In this document: piece after piece, positions 20,430-30,070 of the stretch
Layout: each line of letters begins with the position of its first letter
Position numbering within the stretch: the first letter of the stretch is position 1
Source: Marinomonas piezotolerans
GTDB lineage: Bacteria > Pseudomonadota > Gammaproteobacteria > Pseudomonadales > Marinomonadaceae
DNA length: 64,000 bases
NCBI RefSeq assembly: GCF_003362755.1
Contig: NZ_QKRA01000002.1
Span: 682,001-746,000 of the forward strand
Reading direction: 5' to 3'
The notes under the pieces: generated by a model
Told to the model about the DNA's origin: nothing
Databases searched by the model: none
What the model saw: only the letters and a program-made list of their open reading frames with translations
Program-made: the position numbers and the translations under genes

Positions 20430-21314
20430 GTGTCGCGATTAAACTACCATCACTTATATTACTTTTGGCGAGTCGCCAGCATCGGCCATTTAACGCAAGC
20501 GGCTGAACAGTTGCATGTCTCCCAGTCCGCTCTGTCTGCACAGATTAAACAATTAGAAGGTAATATCGGTCAGTCACTGTTCGAAAGAGAAGGGCGTCGG
20601 TTGGTGCTTACTGATATTGGCAAACGTGTTCAGTTGTATGCGCAAGATATTTTCTCTACCGGTGAGGAGCTAGAGCAGTTTCTAAAAAATGGCAGCAGTA
20701 GTAGCCACCAACATTTAAACATTGGTGTGGAAATGCATTTATCGCGTAATTTCATTGAGGCTTTTATCACACCATTGCTCAGTGAGGCGAATGTGAGCTT
20801 CTCTCTTTACGCGCGCACTATGAATGATTTGATGGAAGGCCTGACCAATCATGCATTGGATATTGCCTTAACGAACCGAGCGCTGAGCAATGATGTTCAT
20901 GGCGTGTTGTGGCAAAACCAGCTGGTTGCACGTCAATCGGTGGCGATTGTTGGTCCATATGGGGAACAACCTTTGCATGCATTTCCTCATGGGTATGAAG
21001 GTAAAAAGTGGATACTGCCTGCTCGTAACATGGGGATTCGTTCGGTCTTTGAATCCTTTTGCGCTACGCATCAATATCAGGCGGAAATTAAAGCAGAGGT
21101 GGATGATATGGCAATGATGCGATTGCTTGCTCGTGATAGCGGCTATTTATCCATCATGCCGCGAGTTGTGGTAAAGGATGAGATTGAATCCAAGCGGTTG
21201 CAGGTTTATCAATCATTACCCCAAGCATTTGAACATTTTTACGCCATCAGCTTGCCGCGTAAGTTCATCCCCGAAGTCCTATTGCACTTGCTACGCACAA
21301 ATCAGGTCGACTAA
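20430..21314 (+). CDS. NhaR-like LysR regulator, probable controller of dabBA
   Basis: A 294-residue LysR protein starting with GTG, with AGGA 6 nt upstream. The N terminus SRLNYHHLYYFWRVASIGHL is the form seen in NhaR-type regulators. The helix-turn-helix follows (QAAEQLHVSQSALSAQIKQL), then a substrate-binding domain. Many DAB operons carry a LysR regulator alongside, so it probably senses CO2/bicarbonate status, pH or an ion. The assignment as a dab regulator rests on the divergent arrangement. Confidence 0.88.
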   Translation: MSRLNYHHLYYFWRVASIGHLTQAAEQLHVSQSALSAQIKQLEGNIGQSLFEREGRRLVLTDIGKRVQLYAQDIFSTGEELEQFLKNGSSSSHQHLNIGVEMHLSRNFIEAFITPLLSEANVSFSLYARTMNDLMEGLTNHALDIALTNRALSNDVHGVLWQNQLVARQSVAIVGPYGEQPLHAFPHGYEGKKWILPARNMGIRSVFESFCATHQYQAEIKAEVDDMAMMRLLARDSGYLSIMPRVVVKDEIESKRLQVYQSLPQAFEHFYAISLPRKFIPEVLLHLLRTNQVD

Positions 21315-21479
21315 TAAAGTGCTGACCTAGAGATGCTGCGTCCTGCAATGAAAGGTAAGCGCTGTGATATTTTAGTATTAGATTTATGAGTAAACGTTGC
21401 TTCAGCGGTATCATATCTTGACTGAAAAGTCAGGGTGGAGGTAACGTCGTAACATCACCATTGGTAGGTCGAGTTTTAG

Positions 21480-22766
21480 ATGAGTAAACAATACGATCAT
21501 CTGATCCATATAAAGGATCATTCCGAAGTTGCACTGTATGAGCTTATTCCTGATGTCGTTTGGATCTTTGATCTGGACAAACATGGTTGGTGGTGGGGTA
21601 ACTCTGCTGCGTTGAGCTTTTGGGGCTTAAATGAACTGGATGAGTTGATTAACAAAGACTTATCGGGCGATACCCAAGGCGCAAAAGATCGTACGGCCCA
21701 AACCTTTGAGTTGGCTGCTAAAAATGGTCTCACAATCGATCCTTGGACCACCTATCCCAACGGCAAACCCAAAACCTTGTATATGCGTCACCGTGCGGTG
21801 CTAGTGGGTCCAGATAAGCACCGAGCAATCATTGCCTTCATTAATGAAGAGGTTAACCTCGGTGACACACCAGAGAACCTGTTGTTGGTCGAAGCCATGC
21901 GCTATACCCAAGTACTGGTGACGAGTTTTACCTACGCGGGGGAGCCTGTGGTAGAAAATCCAGCCGCCACAGAAGCGTATAAGCACCTAAAGCGAGGAGG
22001 GTTTGGACCAGAACGGTCATATTTTACTGAGCGGTTTCTCGATCCCGAACAGGGAGCTCAAGTGTTGGCTCAAGCCATTGAATTACAGGGAGGGCAGTGG
22101 ACCTGTGAAGTACAGACTAGCAATGGGGTGAAATCCCACACGTTGGATCTGCGCGTCACTCGACATCCACTTACAGGGGAGTTTTTGCTGCTCGTATCGG
22201 AATACGATGTATCTCCCTTGCATGCCGCGCTGAGATCGGCTCATGAGGCACAAGCTAAGTTACGTCAATTAGCCCATTATGATGCAGTGACAGGCATCCC
22301 TTCGATGAATTACTTGTTAGAAAAAGAATCTGAACTGATCGAGCGAGCCCAGCAGCCAAATGGCGCGCTGTCGATTCTGTATTTGGATTTGGATGGCTTT
22401 AAAGCGGTGAATGATAGTCAAGGTCATGAAGCGGGTAACCAAGTGTTGACGCGCATTGCTGAGCGGTTAGTGAACACGGTCAAAGATTATGGTCAGGCCG
22501 TGCGAATTGGCGGCGACGAATTTGTGATCTGGCTCGATAAATTGCCCAATTTAGAAGATGTTCATGCATTGGCTGATAAGGTGTTAACCGCCGTGTGTGA
22601 AGGGATCAATCTGCCCAATCAAACCGCCCCTATCAACTTGACCACGAGTATTGGTGTGGCTCACTACCCGCAACATGGCACGCGCCTTGAAACACTGATT
22701 CAGGCAGCAGACAGTGCCATGTATCGAGTGAAAAAATCCGGCAAGTGTGCGGTGGCAGAGAGTTAG
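21480..22766 (+). CDS. PAS-GGDEF protein, probable diguanylate cyclase
   Basis: A 428-residue soluble protein. A PAS-like sensor occupies about residues 15-125 (ELIPDVVWIFDLDKHGWWWG), and a second, weaker PAS-like region lies about 130-245. A GGDEF domain fills about 260-425, with intact RIGGDEF at 344-348, the metal/substrate residues of LYLDLDGFKAVNDSQGHEAG and a C-terminal SIGVAHYPQHG. The RxxD product-inhibition site expected five residues before GGDEF is absent (DYGQAVR there). It should make cyclic di-GMP and lack classic I-site feedback. There is no EAL domain, and the signal sensed is unknown. It ends 4 bp from a convergent transporter gene. Confidence 0.9.
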   Translation: MSKQYDHLIHIKDHSEVALYELIPDVVWIFDLDKHGWWWGNSAALSFWGLNELDELINKDLSGDTQGAKDRTAQTFELAAKNGLTIDPWTTYPNGKPKTLYMRHRAVLVGPDKHRAIIAFINEEVNLGDTPENLLLVEAMRYTQVLVTSFTYAGEPVVENPAATEAYKHLKRGGFGPERSYFTERFLDPEQGAQVLAQAIELQGGQWTCEVQTSNGVKSHTLDLRVTRHPLTGEFLLLVSEYDVSPLHAALRSAHEAQAKLRQLAHYDAVTGIPSMNYLLEKESELIERAQQPNGALSILYLDLDGFKAVNDSQGHEAGNQVLTRIAERLVNTVKDYGQAVRIGGDEFVIWLDKLPNLEDVHALADKVLTAVCEGINLPNQTAPINLTTSIGVAHYPQHGTRLETLIQAADSAMYRVKKSGKCAVAES

Positions 22767-22770
22767 TGTA

Positions 22771-23736
22771 TTAGCCTTCATGAAAGGGGCGGATGGTTTC
22801 TTTATTCGGCGTTTTAGATTCGCCTAATTCAGCGATGATCATTCCTAGTATGATCGCTGCCGCCCCGACCATGCCTGCTAGTCCAAGCTGTTCGTTAAGA
22901 ACTAGCCAAGCGGTTAAGCAGGCAAATAGCGGCTCTAATGTAAACACTAGCGCAACTTTGTAGTCTGGTAACAGCTGTTGGCAAGCTGATTGCGCCCAGT
23001 AAGCGTAGGCCGTCCCGAATACCCCCGCGATAACGATCGCGCTGAATACAAGCGGGGTCGTCACGAGCTCGCCAAATGTCAGGGGTGGATGGCCTTCATA
23101 GTGAAACACAGGGGTTGGTGATATATAGGCCGCACAGGCGCTGTAAATAGACACCGCGAACAATTGCACAATGGTCAAAGGGATGACGGGTAAGGTCGTC
23201 ACAAATCGTCCAGTTAGTACGATATGGATAGCGAAGCAAAGTGCGCAGATTAATACTAACCCATCGCCGAAATTAAACATCAATTTATCACCGACGGTGA
23301 GTAAATACAGACCAGTCATGGCAAGCCCCACGCCTAACCAGACACTGAAACGGACGTAGGTCCGAAACAATAGAAAGCTCATAATGGGGACCAGTGGCAC
23401 GTTGAGGCCAGTGATAAAACCCGCATTGGAAACGCTGGTATATTTCATCCCCGCTGTTTGCATATAGAAGCCCACACACAGCAGTAGCCCTAAAACGGCT
23501 CCTTTGGATAATAAGCTGCGCAGTGCATAGGTGCGCGGTTGTGGGGAGGGTAACGAATGACGCGTGAACCAATAGAGTGGCAGGAGTGCGCAACCCGCTA
23601 ACGCAAAGCGTAACGCGTTGAAGGTATTTACGGGAATCGTCTCAATTGCCATGTCTATCAGAACAAACTCAGCGCCCCAAATAAAGCTCACTAAAATGAG
23701 TAGCTGCATCGCGACGCGATGAGATTGAATGGTCAT
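22771..23736 (-). CDS. EamA-family (DMT) transporter
   Basis: A 321-residue drug/metabolite transporter protein with ten predicted helices in two EamA repeats (starting LLILVSFIWGAEFVLIDMAI and FGDGLVLICALCFAIHIVLT). Typical EamA motifs include SVSNAGFITGLNVPLVPI and YAYWAQSACQQLLPDYKVAL. The ATG is preceded by AGAGGG. The likely role is small-metabolite export at the inner membrane. Substrate is not predictable, and no cognate biosynthetic genes are adjacent. Confidence 0.9.
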   Translation of the reverse strand: MTIQSHRVAMQLLILVSFIWGAEFVLIDMAIETIPVNTFNALRFALAGCALLPLYWFTRHSLPSPQPRTYALRSLLSKGAVLGLLLCVGFYMQTAGMKYTSVSNAGFITGLNVPLVPIMSFLLFRTYVRFSVWLGVGLAMTGLYLLTVGDKLMFNFGDGLVLICALCFAIHIVLTGRFVTTLPVIPLTIVQLFAVSIYSACAAYISPTPVFHYEGHPPLTFGELVTTPLVFSAIVIAGVFGTAYAYWAQSACQQLLPDYKVALVFTLEPLFACLTAWLVLNEQLGLAGMVGAAAIILGMIIAELGESKTPNKETIRPFHEG

Positions 23737-23962
23737 ATACCCTCTATTATCAAACGATGATGTTGAGTTCGTTACACAAATGTTCCTACCCTACGCATTT
23801 GACGGGCCATCTTCTATACCTACTAAGGGTTATGTAAGCGTGAAATTATTGTCATTATCTCGTCAGAAATATGTCGGCTGTGCTCCATTCTTATATGAAA
23901 ATATGCTTTTATACCCCTTGCCATGAAAGGCTTTTTGACACAGGTGGATTTGAAAAACGGTT

Positions 23963-25528
23963 ATGGAATTTATTTGGATTTTATTCGCATTTTTATGTGG
24001 ATTAGCGGTTAAGTTAATTAATTTACCGCCGTTGATTGGTTTTTTAGCGGCTGGCTTTCTGTTGAACTTTATGCAGGTGGAACCCTCCAGCGTACTGACA
24101 CATCTTTCGAATTTAGGCATCACTCTGATGCTATTTTGTATCGGCCTCAAACTGCATGTGAAAGACTTACTTAAGCGTGAGGTGTGGGCCTCTACGTTAG
24201 GGCATATGGGCGCATGGAGTATAGTGTTTGTTGGTGCGGCTTCTCTGCTCGGGATGATCGGCTTACAGTATTTTGATGTCTTGTCATTGCGCACGGCAGC
24301 GTTGATAGGATTTGCTCTGAGTTTCTCTAGCACTGTGTGTATTGTGAAGTTGCTGGAAGAAACCGGCGAAATGAAAACCCGTCATGGTCAGCTTTCGTTA
24401 GGTATCCTAGTGATGCAGGATATTGTCGCCGTTGTCTTCTTAGTGCTTGCGACAGGCAAAGTGCCTACTCTATGGGCGATATTGCTCTTCGCATTGATTC
24501 CGCTGCGTCCTTTACTTGGTCGCATTTTGGATAAATCAGGCCACGGGGAAATGTTGCCTTTAACAGGGTTGTTTTTCGCTTTGGGCGGTTATGAGCTGTT
24601 TTATCTTGTAGGCGTTAAAGGTGATTTAGGGGCATTGGTGCTGGGGATCTTGTTAGCGTCCCATACTAAAGCGGCGGAGCTGAATAAATCTCTAATGAAT
24701 TTTAAAGATTTGTTCTTAATCGGCTTCTTCCTATCCATCGGATTTAGCGCTTTGCCAACTTGGCAGATGTTTGGCTTGAGTTTGGTTTTGGCCGCGTTGT
24801 TGGTGGTGAAGTTTTTATTGTTTTTTTTCTTGTTTACCAGTTTACGTCTGCGCGGGCGCACGTCATTTTTGGGCGCGTTGGCACTGTCCAACTACAGTGA
24901 ATTCGGCCTCATTGTGGTGGCACTGAGCGTCCAGTCAGGTTGGATCAGTAATGATTGGTTAGTGATTCTAGCGTTGGCCGTCTCCTTCTCGTTCGTGATC
25001 ACTAGCGTTTTATATCGTAAGGCACACAGTTATTTTCGTCGTTACAAAGACAAGATACGTCGCTATGAGCATGCAGTTGCACTTCCCGAAGACACCTTGT
25101 CACAGCCGAAAAATATGGAGATCCTTGTTGTCGGATTAGGTCGAGTGGGGCGCGGTGCGTACGATTCGCTGAATAACATGGTCTCCGGCGGCGTGGTAGC
25201 TGGAATGGATGCGGATCAATTTCGGATAAAGGCGATGCAAGCCGAACAACATAATGTGTTCGCTGGCGACGGTGAAGACGTTGACTTGTGGGAGCATTTA
25301 GATCTGTCCGGCGTCAAGTTGATTTTGTTGGCTCTGCCTTCTGCTGATGACAGTGTCAATGTCGTGAAGCAGCTGCGTAGTACTGGGTTTACAGGACAAG
25401 TTGCCGCGATTGCTCGCTACCAAGATGAGCGTGAGTATATGATCGGAGCGGGCATTGATAATGTCTTTAACTTCTACACTGAGGCCGGTACGGGCTTCGC
25501 GGAAGAGAGCCTCGCTTTGATGCGTTAG
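23963..25528 (+). CDS. KefB-like cation:proton antiporter with TrkA-N domain
   Basis: A 521-residue CPA2 antiporter. The Na/H-exchanger membrane domain covers about residues 1-360 (ten or more helices, opening MEFIWILFAFLCGLAVKLIN). It includes FSSTVCIVKLLEE and SNYSEFGLIVVAL. A cytoplasmic TrkA-N/RCK Rossmann domain follows at about 390-515 (EILVVGLGRVGRGAYDSL). There is no TrkA-C domain, so it is shorter than KefB/KefC (about 600 aa). It probably exchanges K+ or Na+ for H+ under nucleotide control. No KefF/KefG-type oxidoreductase is next to it. Confidence 0.9.
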   Translation: MEFIWILFAFLCGLAVKLINLPPLIGFLAAGFLLNFMQVEPSSVLTHLSNLGITLMLFCIGLKLHVKDLLKREVWASTLGHMGAWSIVFVGAASLLGMIGLQYFDVLSLRTAALIGFALSFSSTVCIVKLLEETGEMKTRHGQLSLGILVMQDIVAVVFLVLATGKVPTLWAILLFALIPLRPLLGRILDKSGHGEMLPLTGLFFALGGYELFYLVGVKGDLGALVLGILLASHTKAAELNKSLMNFKDLFLIGFFLSIGFSALPTWQMFGLSLVLAALLVVKFLLFFFLFTSLRLRGRTSFLGALALSNYSEFGLIVVALSVQSGWISNDWLVILALAVSFSFVITSVLYRKAHSYFRRYKDKIRRYEHAVALPEDTLSQPKNMEILVVGLGRVGRGAYDSLNNMVSGGVVAGMDADQFRIKAMQAEQHNVFAGDGEDVDLWEHLDLSGVKLILLALPSADDSVNVVKQLRSTGFTGQVAAIARYQDEREYMIGAGIDNVFNFYTEAGTGFAEESLALMR

Positions 25529-25597
25529 CGGCATCGTAAATCGTACGCTATTAGGCGTTTTGTGCTAGCCTATTGTCCTTACTGATAAGGATTATGC

Positions 25598-26839
25598 ATG
25601 AAGCGCCTCTATCTCGGCTGGAAAAATCACGCCCAAAATGCACTCTCAGAGCGAGAGTTTATCGCTCTGTTTGCCTTAATGATGTCCCTCACCGCGCTGA
25701 GTATGGATGCGGTCTTACCGGCATTTCGAGACATCGCGAATGACTTTGCTATTTCGGATACCAAACAACTGCAATGGATGGTCTCAGCTCTAATTGGCGG
25801 GATGGTGTTCGGCGAGCTGTTGTTCGGTCCGTTGTCCGATGCGATAGGCCGCAAAAAAAGCATCTTAATTGGGGTGGGGGTATATATTGCAGGCTCCATT
25901 GTGGCAATGAACGCCGACTCGCTCAGCACGCTATTATTGGGGCGGTTTATTCAGGGGTTTGGTGTGTCGGGCCCGAAGATCGCATCCAGAGCCTTGGTTC
26001 GAGATCTGCATAAAGGCGCGTCGATGGCGCGTATTATGTCGTATGTGATGGTCATTTTTATTCTGGTGCCTATGTTGGCGCCCTCCTTCGGACAACTTAT
26101 TTTGTTGGTTGGGAACTGGCGCTGGATCTTTGGGGCATTAATTCTGCAGGCCTTGATCGCTTCTTTATGGTTGATTATACGTCAACCCGAAACGCTCCTT
26201 TCTGAAGCCCGAACCCCCCTTAGATTTGGGCAGTTGAAGCGCGATGCGCTAAGCATCTTGGCGCGTAAAGAAGTGCTTTGTTACGCCGCTATGGCGGGGC
26301 TGACGTTTGGTGGCCTAATGCTGTATTTGGGGCTGTCTCAGTCCATTTTTCAAGATCTCTATCATGTTGGCGATGCGTTTCCGCTCTATTTTGCTCTGAT
26401 GGCTTGTGGCGCTGGGGCCGCATCTTTTACGAATGGTCGTATTGTGGTTCGCTTGGGGATGCAGCGTTTAGTGAATTTTGCGCTTCGATTAAAGTGCTGT
26501 GTGGCGTTATGTTTGCTCGTCGTGTCTTTGGCAAGTGACGGCATCCCGCCTATGTGGTTATTTCTGAGTCTTGGTACGGTGATTTTTTTCAGCATGGGGT
26601 TGTTGTTTGGTAACGTCAATGCCATGGCGATGGAGCCATTGGGCAAGACGGCAGGTTTGGGGGCGTCGCTAGTGTCCTCTATATCCAGTTTGATTGCCGT
26701 CGTTATGTCAGTCGTAGTGGGCGCATTTTATGATTTCTCCGTCACTGTGTTGGCGCTTGGTTTTGTGATGTTTGCGTCCGCCGCCTTATTTTTATTGCAT
26801 CAGGCAAATCGCATTAAAGCGGCTAAGCAAGAGACGTAA
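25598..26839 (+). CDS. MFS transporter, Bcr/CflA drug-resistance type
   Basis: A 413-residue, 12-helix major facilitator protein. Early motifs TALSMDAVLPAFRDIANDF and GPLSDAIGRKKSILIGVGVY (motif A) match the Bcr/CflA subfamily of drug:proton antiporters. Motif C-like residues appear in helix 5 (VMVIFILVPMLAPSFGQLIL). ATG has AAGG 8 nt upstream. It lies 70 bp after the antiporter gene and 90 bp before the MATE gene on the same strand, so a loose transporter cluster is possible. Substrate unknown. Confidence 0.9.
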   Translation: MKRLYLGWKNHAQNALSEREFIALFALMMSLTALSMDAVLPAFRDIANDFAISDTKQLQWMVSALIGGMVFGELLFGPLSDAIGRKKSILIGVGVYIAGSIVAMNADSLSTLLLGRFIQGFGVSGPKIASRALVRDLHKGASMARIMSYVMVIFILVPMLAPSFGQLILLVGNWRWIFGALILQALIASLWLIIRQPETLLSEARTPLRFGQLKRDALSILARKEVLCYAAMAGLTFGGLMLYLGLSQSIFQDLYHVGDAFPLYFALMACGAGAASFTNGRIVVRLGMQRLVNFALRLKCCVALCLLVVSLASDGIPPMWLFLSLGTVIFFSMGLLFGNVNAMAMEPLGKTAGLGASLVSSISSLIAVVMSVVVGAFYDFSVTVLALGFVMFASAALFLLHQANRIKAAKQET

Positions 26840-26929
26840 AACTCACGCTAAAAATAGTTTTTGGACGGTATTACGGTCGTCCACGTTGTGACTCTGTGAC
26901 CCCTTCATTTTAAGAATTTGTGGAGTGTT

Positions 26930-28258
26930 ATGAAATCCAATAGAGCCCTTGCTGGGCAACTCTTTTCGATGACTTGGCCAATGCTGTTTGGCATTTTATC
27001 GTTGATGAGCTTTCAATTGGTGGACAGTGCGTTTATCGGGCAGTTAGGCGTATTGCCGTTGGCAGCACAAGGGTTTACGGCGCCCATTCAGTTGCTTTTT
27101 ATAGGCTTACAGGTTGGTCTTGGGATTGCAACGACGGCACTGATCTCACAAGCATTAGGTGCAGGGAAAGCTCAGTTTGCAAAGCAATTGGGCGGTTTGG
27201 TGATCATATTGGGCGCTGTTGGGATCTTCGCGTTCTCAGTCTTTGTGTGGTGGGGCCGTAGCGGTTTATTAGCGATGCTCAGCGCTCCCGAATCTGTGAC
27301 TCCGATTATTGATGAATATTGGGGGTGGTGGTTATTCAGTACGTGGCTCGGAGCCATGAATTATTTTATGTACAGTATTTGTCGATCCCATGGCAATACG
27401 TTGTTGCCAGGCATCATGATGGTGGTGACCAGTCTGCTGAATATAGGGTTGGATCCGTTGTTTATCTTTGTATTCGATCTTGGCATCGTTGGTGCGGCCA
27501 TTGCTACGATTGTGTCGTTTGGAATTGGCTTGTCGGTTATGTCGCCAAAGGTATTCAAAAATCATTGGATAAGTTTTGATTTTGGCGACATATCGCTACG
27601 CAAAACGCTGGCAAAAATAGGTCATATTATGGGGCCTGCAATGATGAGTCAGTTACTACCGCCAATTTCCTCGGTATTGGCAACAAAACTGTTGGCCGGC
27701 TTTGGGACGGCGGCGGTTGCTGCGTGGGCAGTCAGTTCACGCTTTGAGTTTTTTGCAATCGTGACGGTTTTGTCGCTGACCATGACGCTACCACCAATGG
27801 TCGGGCGTTTGTTTGGCGCTGGAAACGTTGTAGAAATCCGCCAGTTGATTCGAATCGCAGTTATGTATGTGTTGTTATTTCAAGCGCTGGTAGCACTGTT
27901 GGTATGGTGTTTTGCTGAGGGTATTGCGGGCCTGATGTCGAGTGATGTGCAGGTCACAGAGATAGTAACGTGGCATCTGCTTTGGGTCCCGATTTCGTTG
28001 GGGCCATTGGGAGTGTGTATGATCATGGTGTCAGTCGCGAATGCGTTGGGGCAGTCCTATCGAGCACTCTGGATTTCAGCGTTACGCTTGTTTGCCTTCT
28101 TCTTGCCAGGGCTTTGGATTGGTGGGGAGCTAGGAGGGCTGTCGGGGTTGTTTATTGGCGCGGCCATCGCTAACGTAATGGCGGGTGTTACGGCTTGGCA
28201 GATGTATCAACGTCTACTAAAGAGCGCCTGCAACCATGCTGCACAGGCGACCTCTTAA
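26930..28258 (+). CDS. MATE-family efflux transporter
   Basis: A 442-residue MATE protein with 12 helices in two repeats. The first contains SMTWPMLFGILSLMSFQLVD and the second begins near KTLAKIGHIMGPAMMSQLLP. The start at 26930 is an ATG with GGAG 5 nt upstream. A longer frame could start at TTG 26918 but would overlap the Shine-Dalgarno. MATE pumps export cationic drugs or metabolites using Na+ or H+. The stop lies 8 bp from a convergent photolyase gene. Confidence 0.92.
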   Translation: MKSNRALAGQLFSMTWPMLFGILSLMSFQLVDSAFIGQLGVLPLAAQGFTAPIQLLFIGLQVGLGIATTALISQALGAGKAQFAKQLGGLVIILGAVGIFAFSVFVWWGRSGLLAMLSAPESVTPIIDEYWGWWLFSTWLGAMNYFMYSICRSHGNTLLPGIMMVVTSLLNIGLDPLFIFVFDLGIVGAAIATIVSFGIGLSVMSPKVFKNHWISFDFGDISLRKTLAKIGHIMGPAMMSQLLPPISSVLATKLLAGFGTAAVAAWAVSSRFEFFAIVTVLSLTMTLPPMVGRLFGAGNVVEIRQLIRIAVMYVLLFQALVALLVWCFAEGIAGLMSSDVQVTEIVTWHLLWVPISLGPLGVCMIMVSVANALGQSYRALWISALRLFAFFLPGLWIGGELGGLSGLFIGAAIANVMAGVTAWQMYQRLLKSACNHAAQATS

Positions 28259-28265
28259 GTTGATT

Positions 28266-29819
28266 CTATAGACTTTCAATGTTGTCTAAGCACCATTGTG
28301 CTCTGTTTAAAATGGCGTCGCGTTGTTGTGCATCTTGGCGATCCCAGTTGCCATAGATAACACTAATACGCGGATTTTTCAGCAGACGCTCTCGGTGTTT
28401 GTTCATAAAGCGCCAATACAAGCTATTGAGCGGGCAAGAACTTTCGCCGACCTTTTCTTTAACGTCGTAATGGCAGGAAGAGCAATAATCACTCATCTTT
28501 TGGATGTAGCTGCCGCTTGCAGCATAGGGCTTCGAAGCGATCCATCCGCCATCGGCAAATTGGCTCATACTGCGCGTATTGGGCAATTCTACCCACTCTA
28601 AAGCATCCACATAGATACCCAAATACCACTCGTCTACTTGGCTTGGCTCAATCTCACTCAAAAGGCAAAAGTTGCCAGTGACCATTAAGCGTTGTATGTG
28701 ATGGGCGTAAGCAAACTCCAATGATTGTCCAATGGCTTGTGATAAGCAGTTCATCTTTGTGTCACCGCTCCAGAAATAAGAGGGTAAGTCACGTTTCGCA
28801 TCCAGCTTATTTTGAGTGTGGTAATCTGGCATATTGATCCAATACATGCCACGCACATACTCGCGCCAACCTAATATTTGGCGCACAAACCCTTCCACTT
28901 GTGCGATATCTATCTCTTTTTTCCGATACTGGTAAGTCAAAATAGCCGCTTTAATAACGTGTTTTGGGCTGATCATTTTGGTGTTTAGCGCAAACGACAA
29001 TCGGGAATGATAGAGTGTCCATTTCTGTGGCGTTTGATCTGTCATGGCATCCTGATAGCGCCCAAAGTTTGGCAGTAGATGGTCACAAAAAAACTGCAAT
29101 AAATGGAGAGCGTCATGGCGGGTTACAGGCCAAAGTATTGCGTTGTCTGCTTTGCCTAGATATTGGATGTTATGACGTTTTATGCGTTCTTGAATGTGGC
29201 TCACATCATTATTGAACAGTAGTGGCTCAGGAATGTGGGCCATGTCTTTGGGTTTCAGTTTGTTCCGGTTGGCGCTATCAAAGTTCCACTTACCGGCGAC
29301 GGGCGTATTTTCATCCTCCATTAGTATATTGAAGCGCTTACGCATCTTGCGATAGAAGTGCTCCATTCGGTTACTCATTTTGGGTTTGAAGTGCTTCGGT
29401 ATCTCTTCAAACGGTAACATAAAGTGCTCGGTATCATGGATTGAAACCGATTGTTTTGCTTGCTCTGCAACCGATTTGTATTGCATCAATACGCGATACT
29501 CATCTGGTCGTTGTAGCTCAATTTTTTTAACCTTTAATGTGTGAGCCGTATCAATAATCAAGGATTCGAGGGTTTCATCAACCGTATCGTCTAAGGTTAG
29601 GTAGCGCACGTGATGGCCTGCATCCGTCAGTGCTTGAGCGAATTTTTCCATGGCGAGGAAAAAGGCGCAGAGCTTTTGATTGTGATGTGTCACATATGTT
29701 GCTTCTGGGTGCAGCTCAGCGATGAGGTACATCACCCCCGCATCAGGTTTACGCAGCCATTTGTGACTGGCGTTGAGTTGATCTCCAAGGATGACACGCA
29801 GTGTGTGAAATTGACTCAT
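28266..29819 (-). CDS. FeS-type bacterial cryptochrome/(6-4) photolyase
   Basis: A 517-residue member of the FeS-BCP (photolyase-related) family, starting MSQFHTLRVILGDQLN. The start at 29819 is supported by AGGAG 8 nt upstream; the frame is open further upstream but without such a site. The four cluster cysteines are visible: one in TGNFCLLSEI, then YCSSCHYDVKEKVGESSC, where the CX2C and following X12 spacing equals that of Agrobacterium PhrB. The family binds FAD, a 4Fe-4S cluster and a lumazine antenna, and repairs (6-4) photoproducts in light. It is followed downstream on the same strand by nothing; the DASH gene lies upstream. Confidence 0.92.
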   Translation of the reverse strand: MSQFHTLRVILGDQLNASHKWLRKPDAGVMYLIAELHPEATYVTHHNQKLCAFFLAMEKFAQALTDAGHHVRYLTLDDTVDETLESLIIDTAHTLKVKKIELQRPDEYRVLMQYKSVAEQAKQSVSIHDTEHFMLPFEEIPKHFKPKMSNRMEHFYRKMRKRFNILMEDENTPVAGKWNFDSANRNKLKPKDMAHIPEPLLFNNDVSHIQERIKRHNIQYLGKADNAILWPVTRHDALHLLQFFCDHLLPNFGRYQDAMTDQTPQKWTLYHSRLSFALNTKMISPKHVIKAAILTYQYRKKEIDIAQVEGFVRQILGWREYVRGMYWINMPDYHTQNKLDAKRDLPSYFWSGDTKMNCLSQAIGQSLEFAYAHHIQRLMVTGNFCLLSEIEPSQVDEWYLGIYVDALEWVELPNTRSMSQFADGGWIASKPYAASGSYIQKMSDYCSSCHYDVKEKVGESSCPLNSLYWRFMNKHRERLLKNPRISVIYGNWDRQDAQQRDAILNRAQWCLDNIESL

Positions 29820-30070
29820 GTCTGAGACTCCTGAACGATATACGATGCTCCAGTTTTCGGCGTTGCAAAGTAGTGGTGGCCGATATGGCAAGGATACAAG
29901 GCTTCCTCCCCTTATGGTTGTGTTCTCAATGAGAGCCGTAAATTGGCAGACCATTAAAATAAAAAACACACCAGCATAGCGAGCATGACGACGTTAAAAC
30001 ACCCCAATAAAGTGTAAAGCTTGTGGATGGTCCACCAAGTCCATATTTTAGCGGCCTATATAACCAACGC

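Noticed and set aside
23863..24333. 156-codon minus-strand frame over the start of the KefB-like gene
   Set aside because: It is antisense to conserved antiporter sequence, and its low-complexity Lys/Asn/Pro-rich product looks like a shadow.
28225..28249. CGCCTG/CAGGCG hairpin at the end of the MATE gene
   Set aside because: It is inside the coding region with a long loop and no T tract, so terminator function is not supported.
28266..29969. Longer 567-residue form of the FeS photolyase
   Set aside because: The extra 50 residues have no family counterpart, and AGGAG precedes the ATG at 29819.
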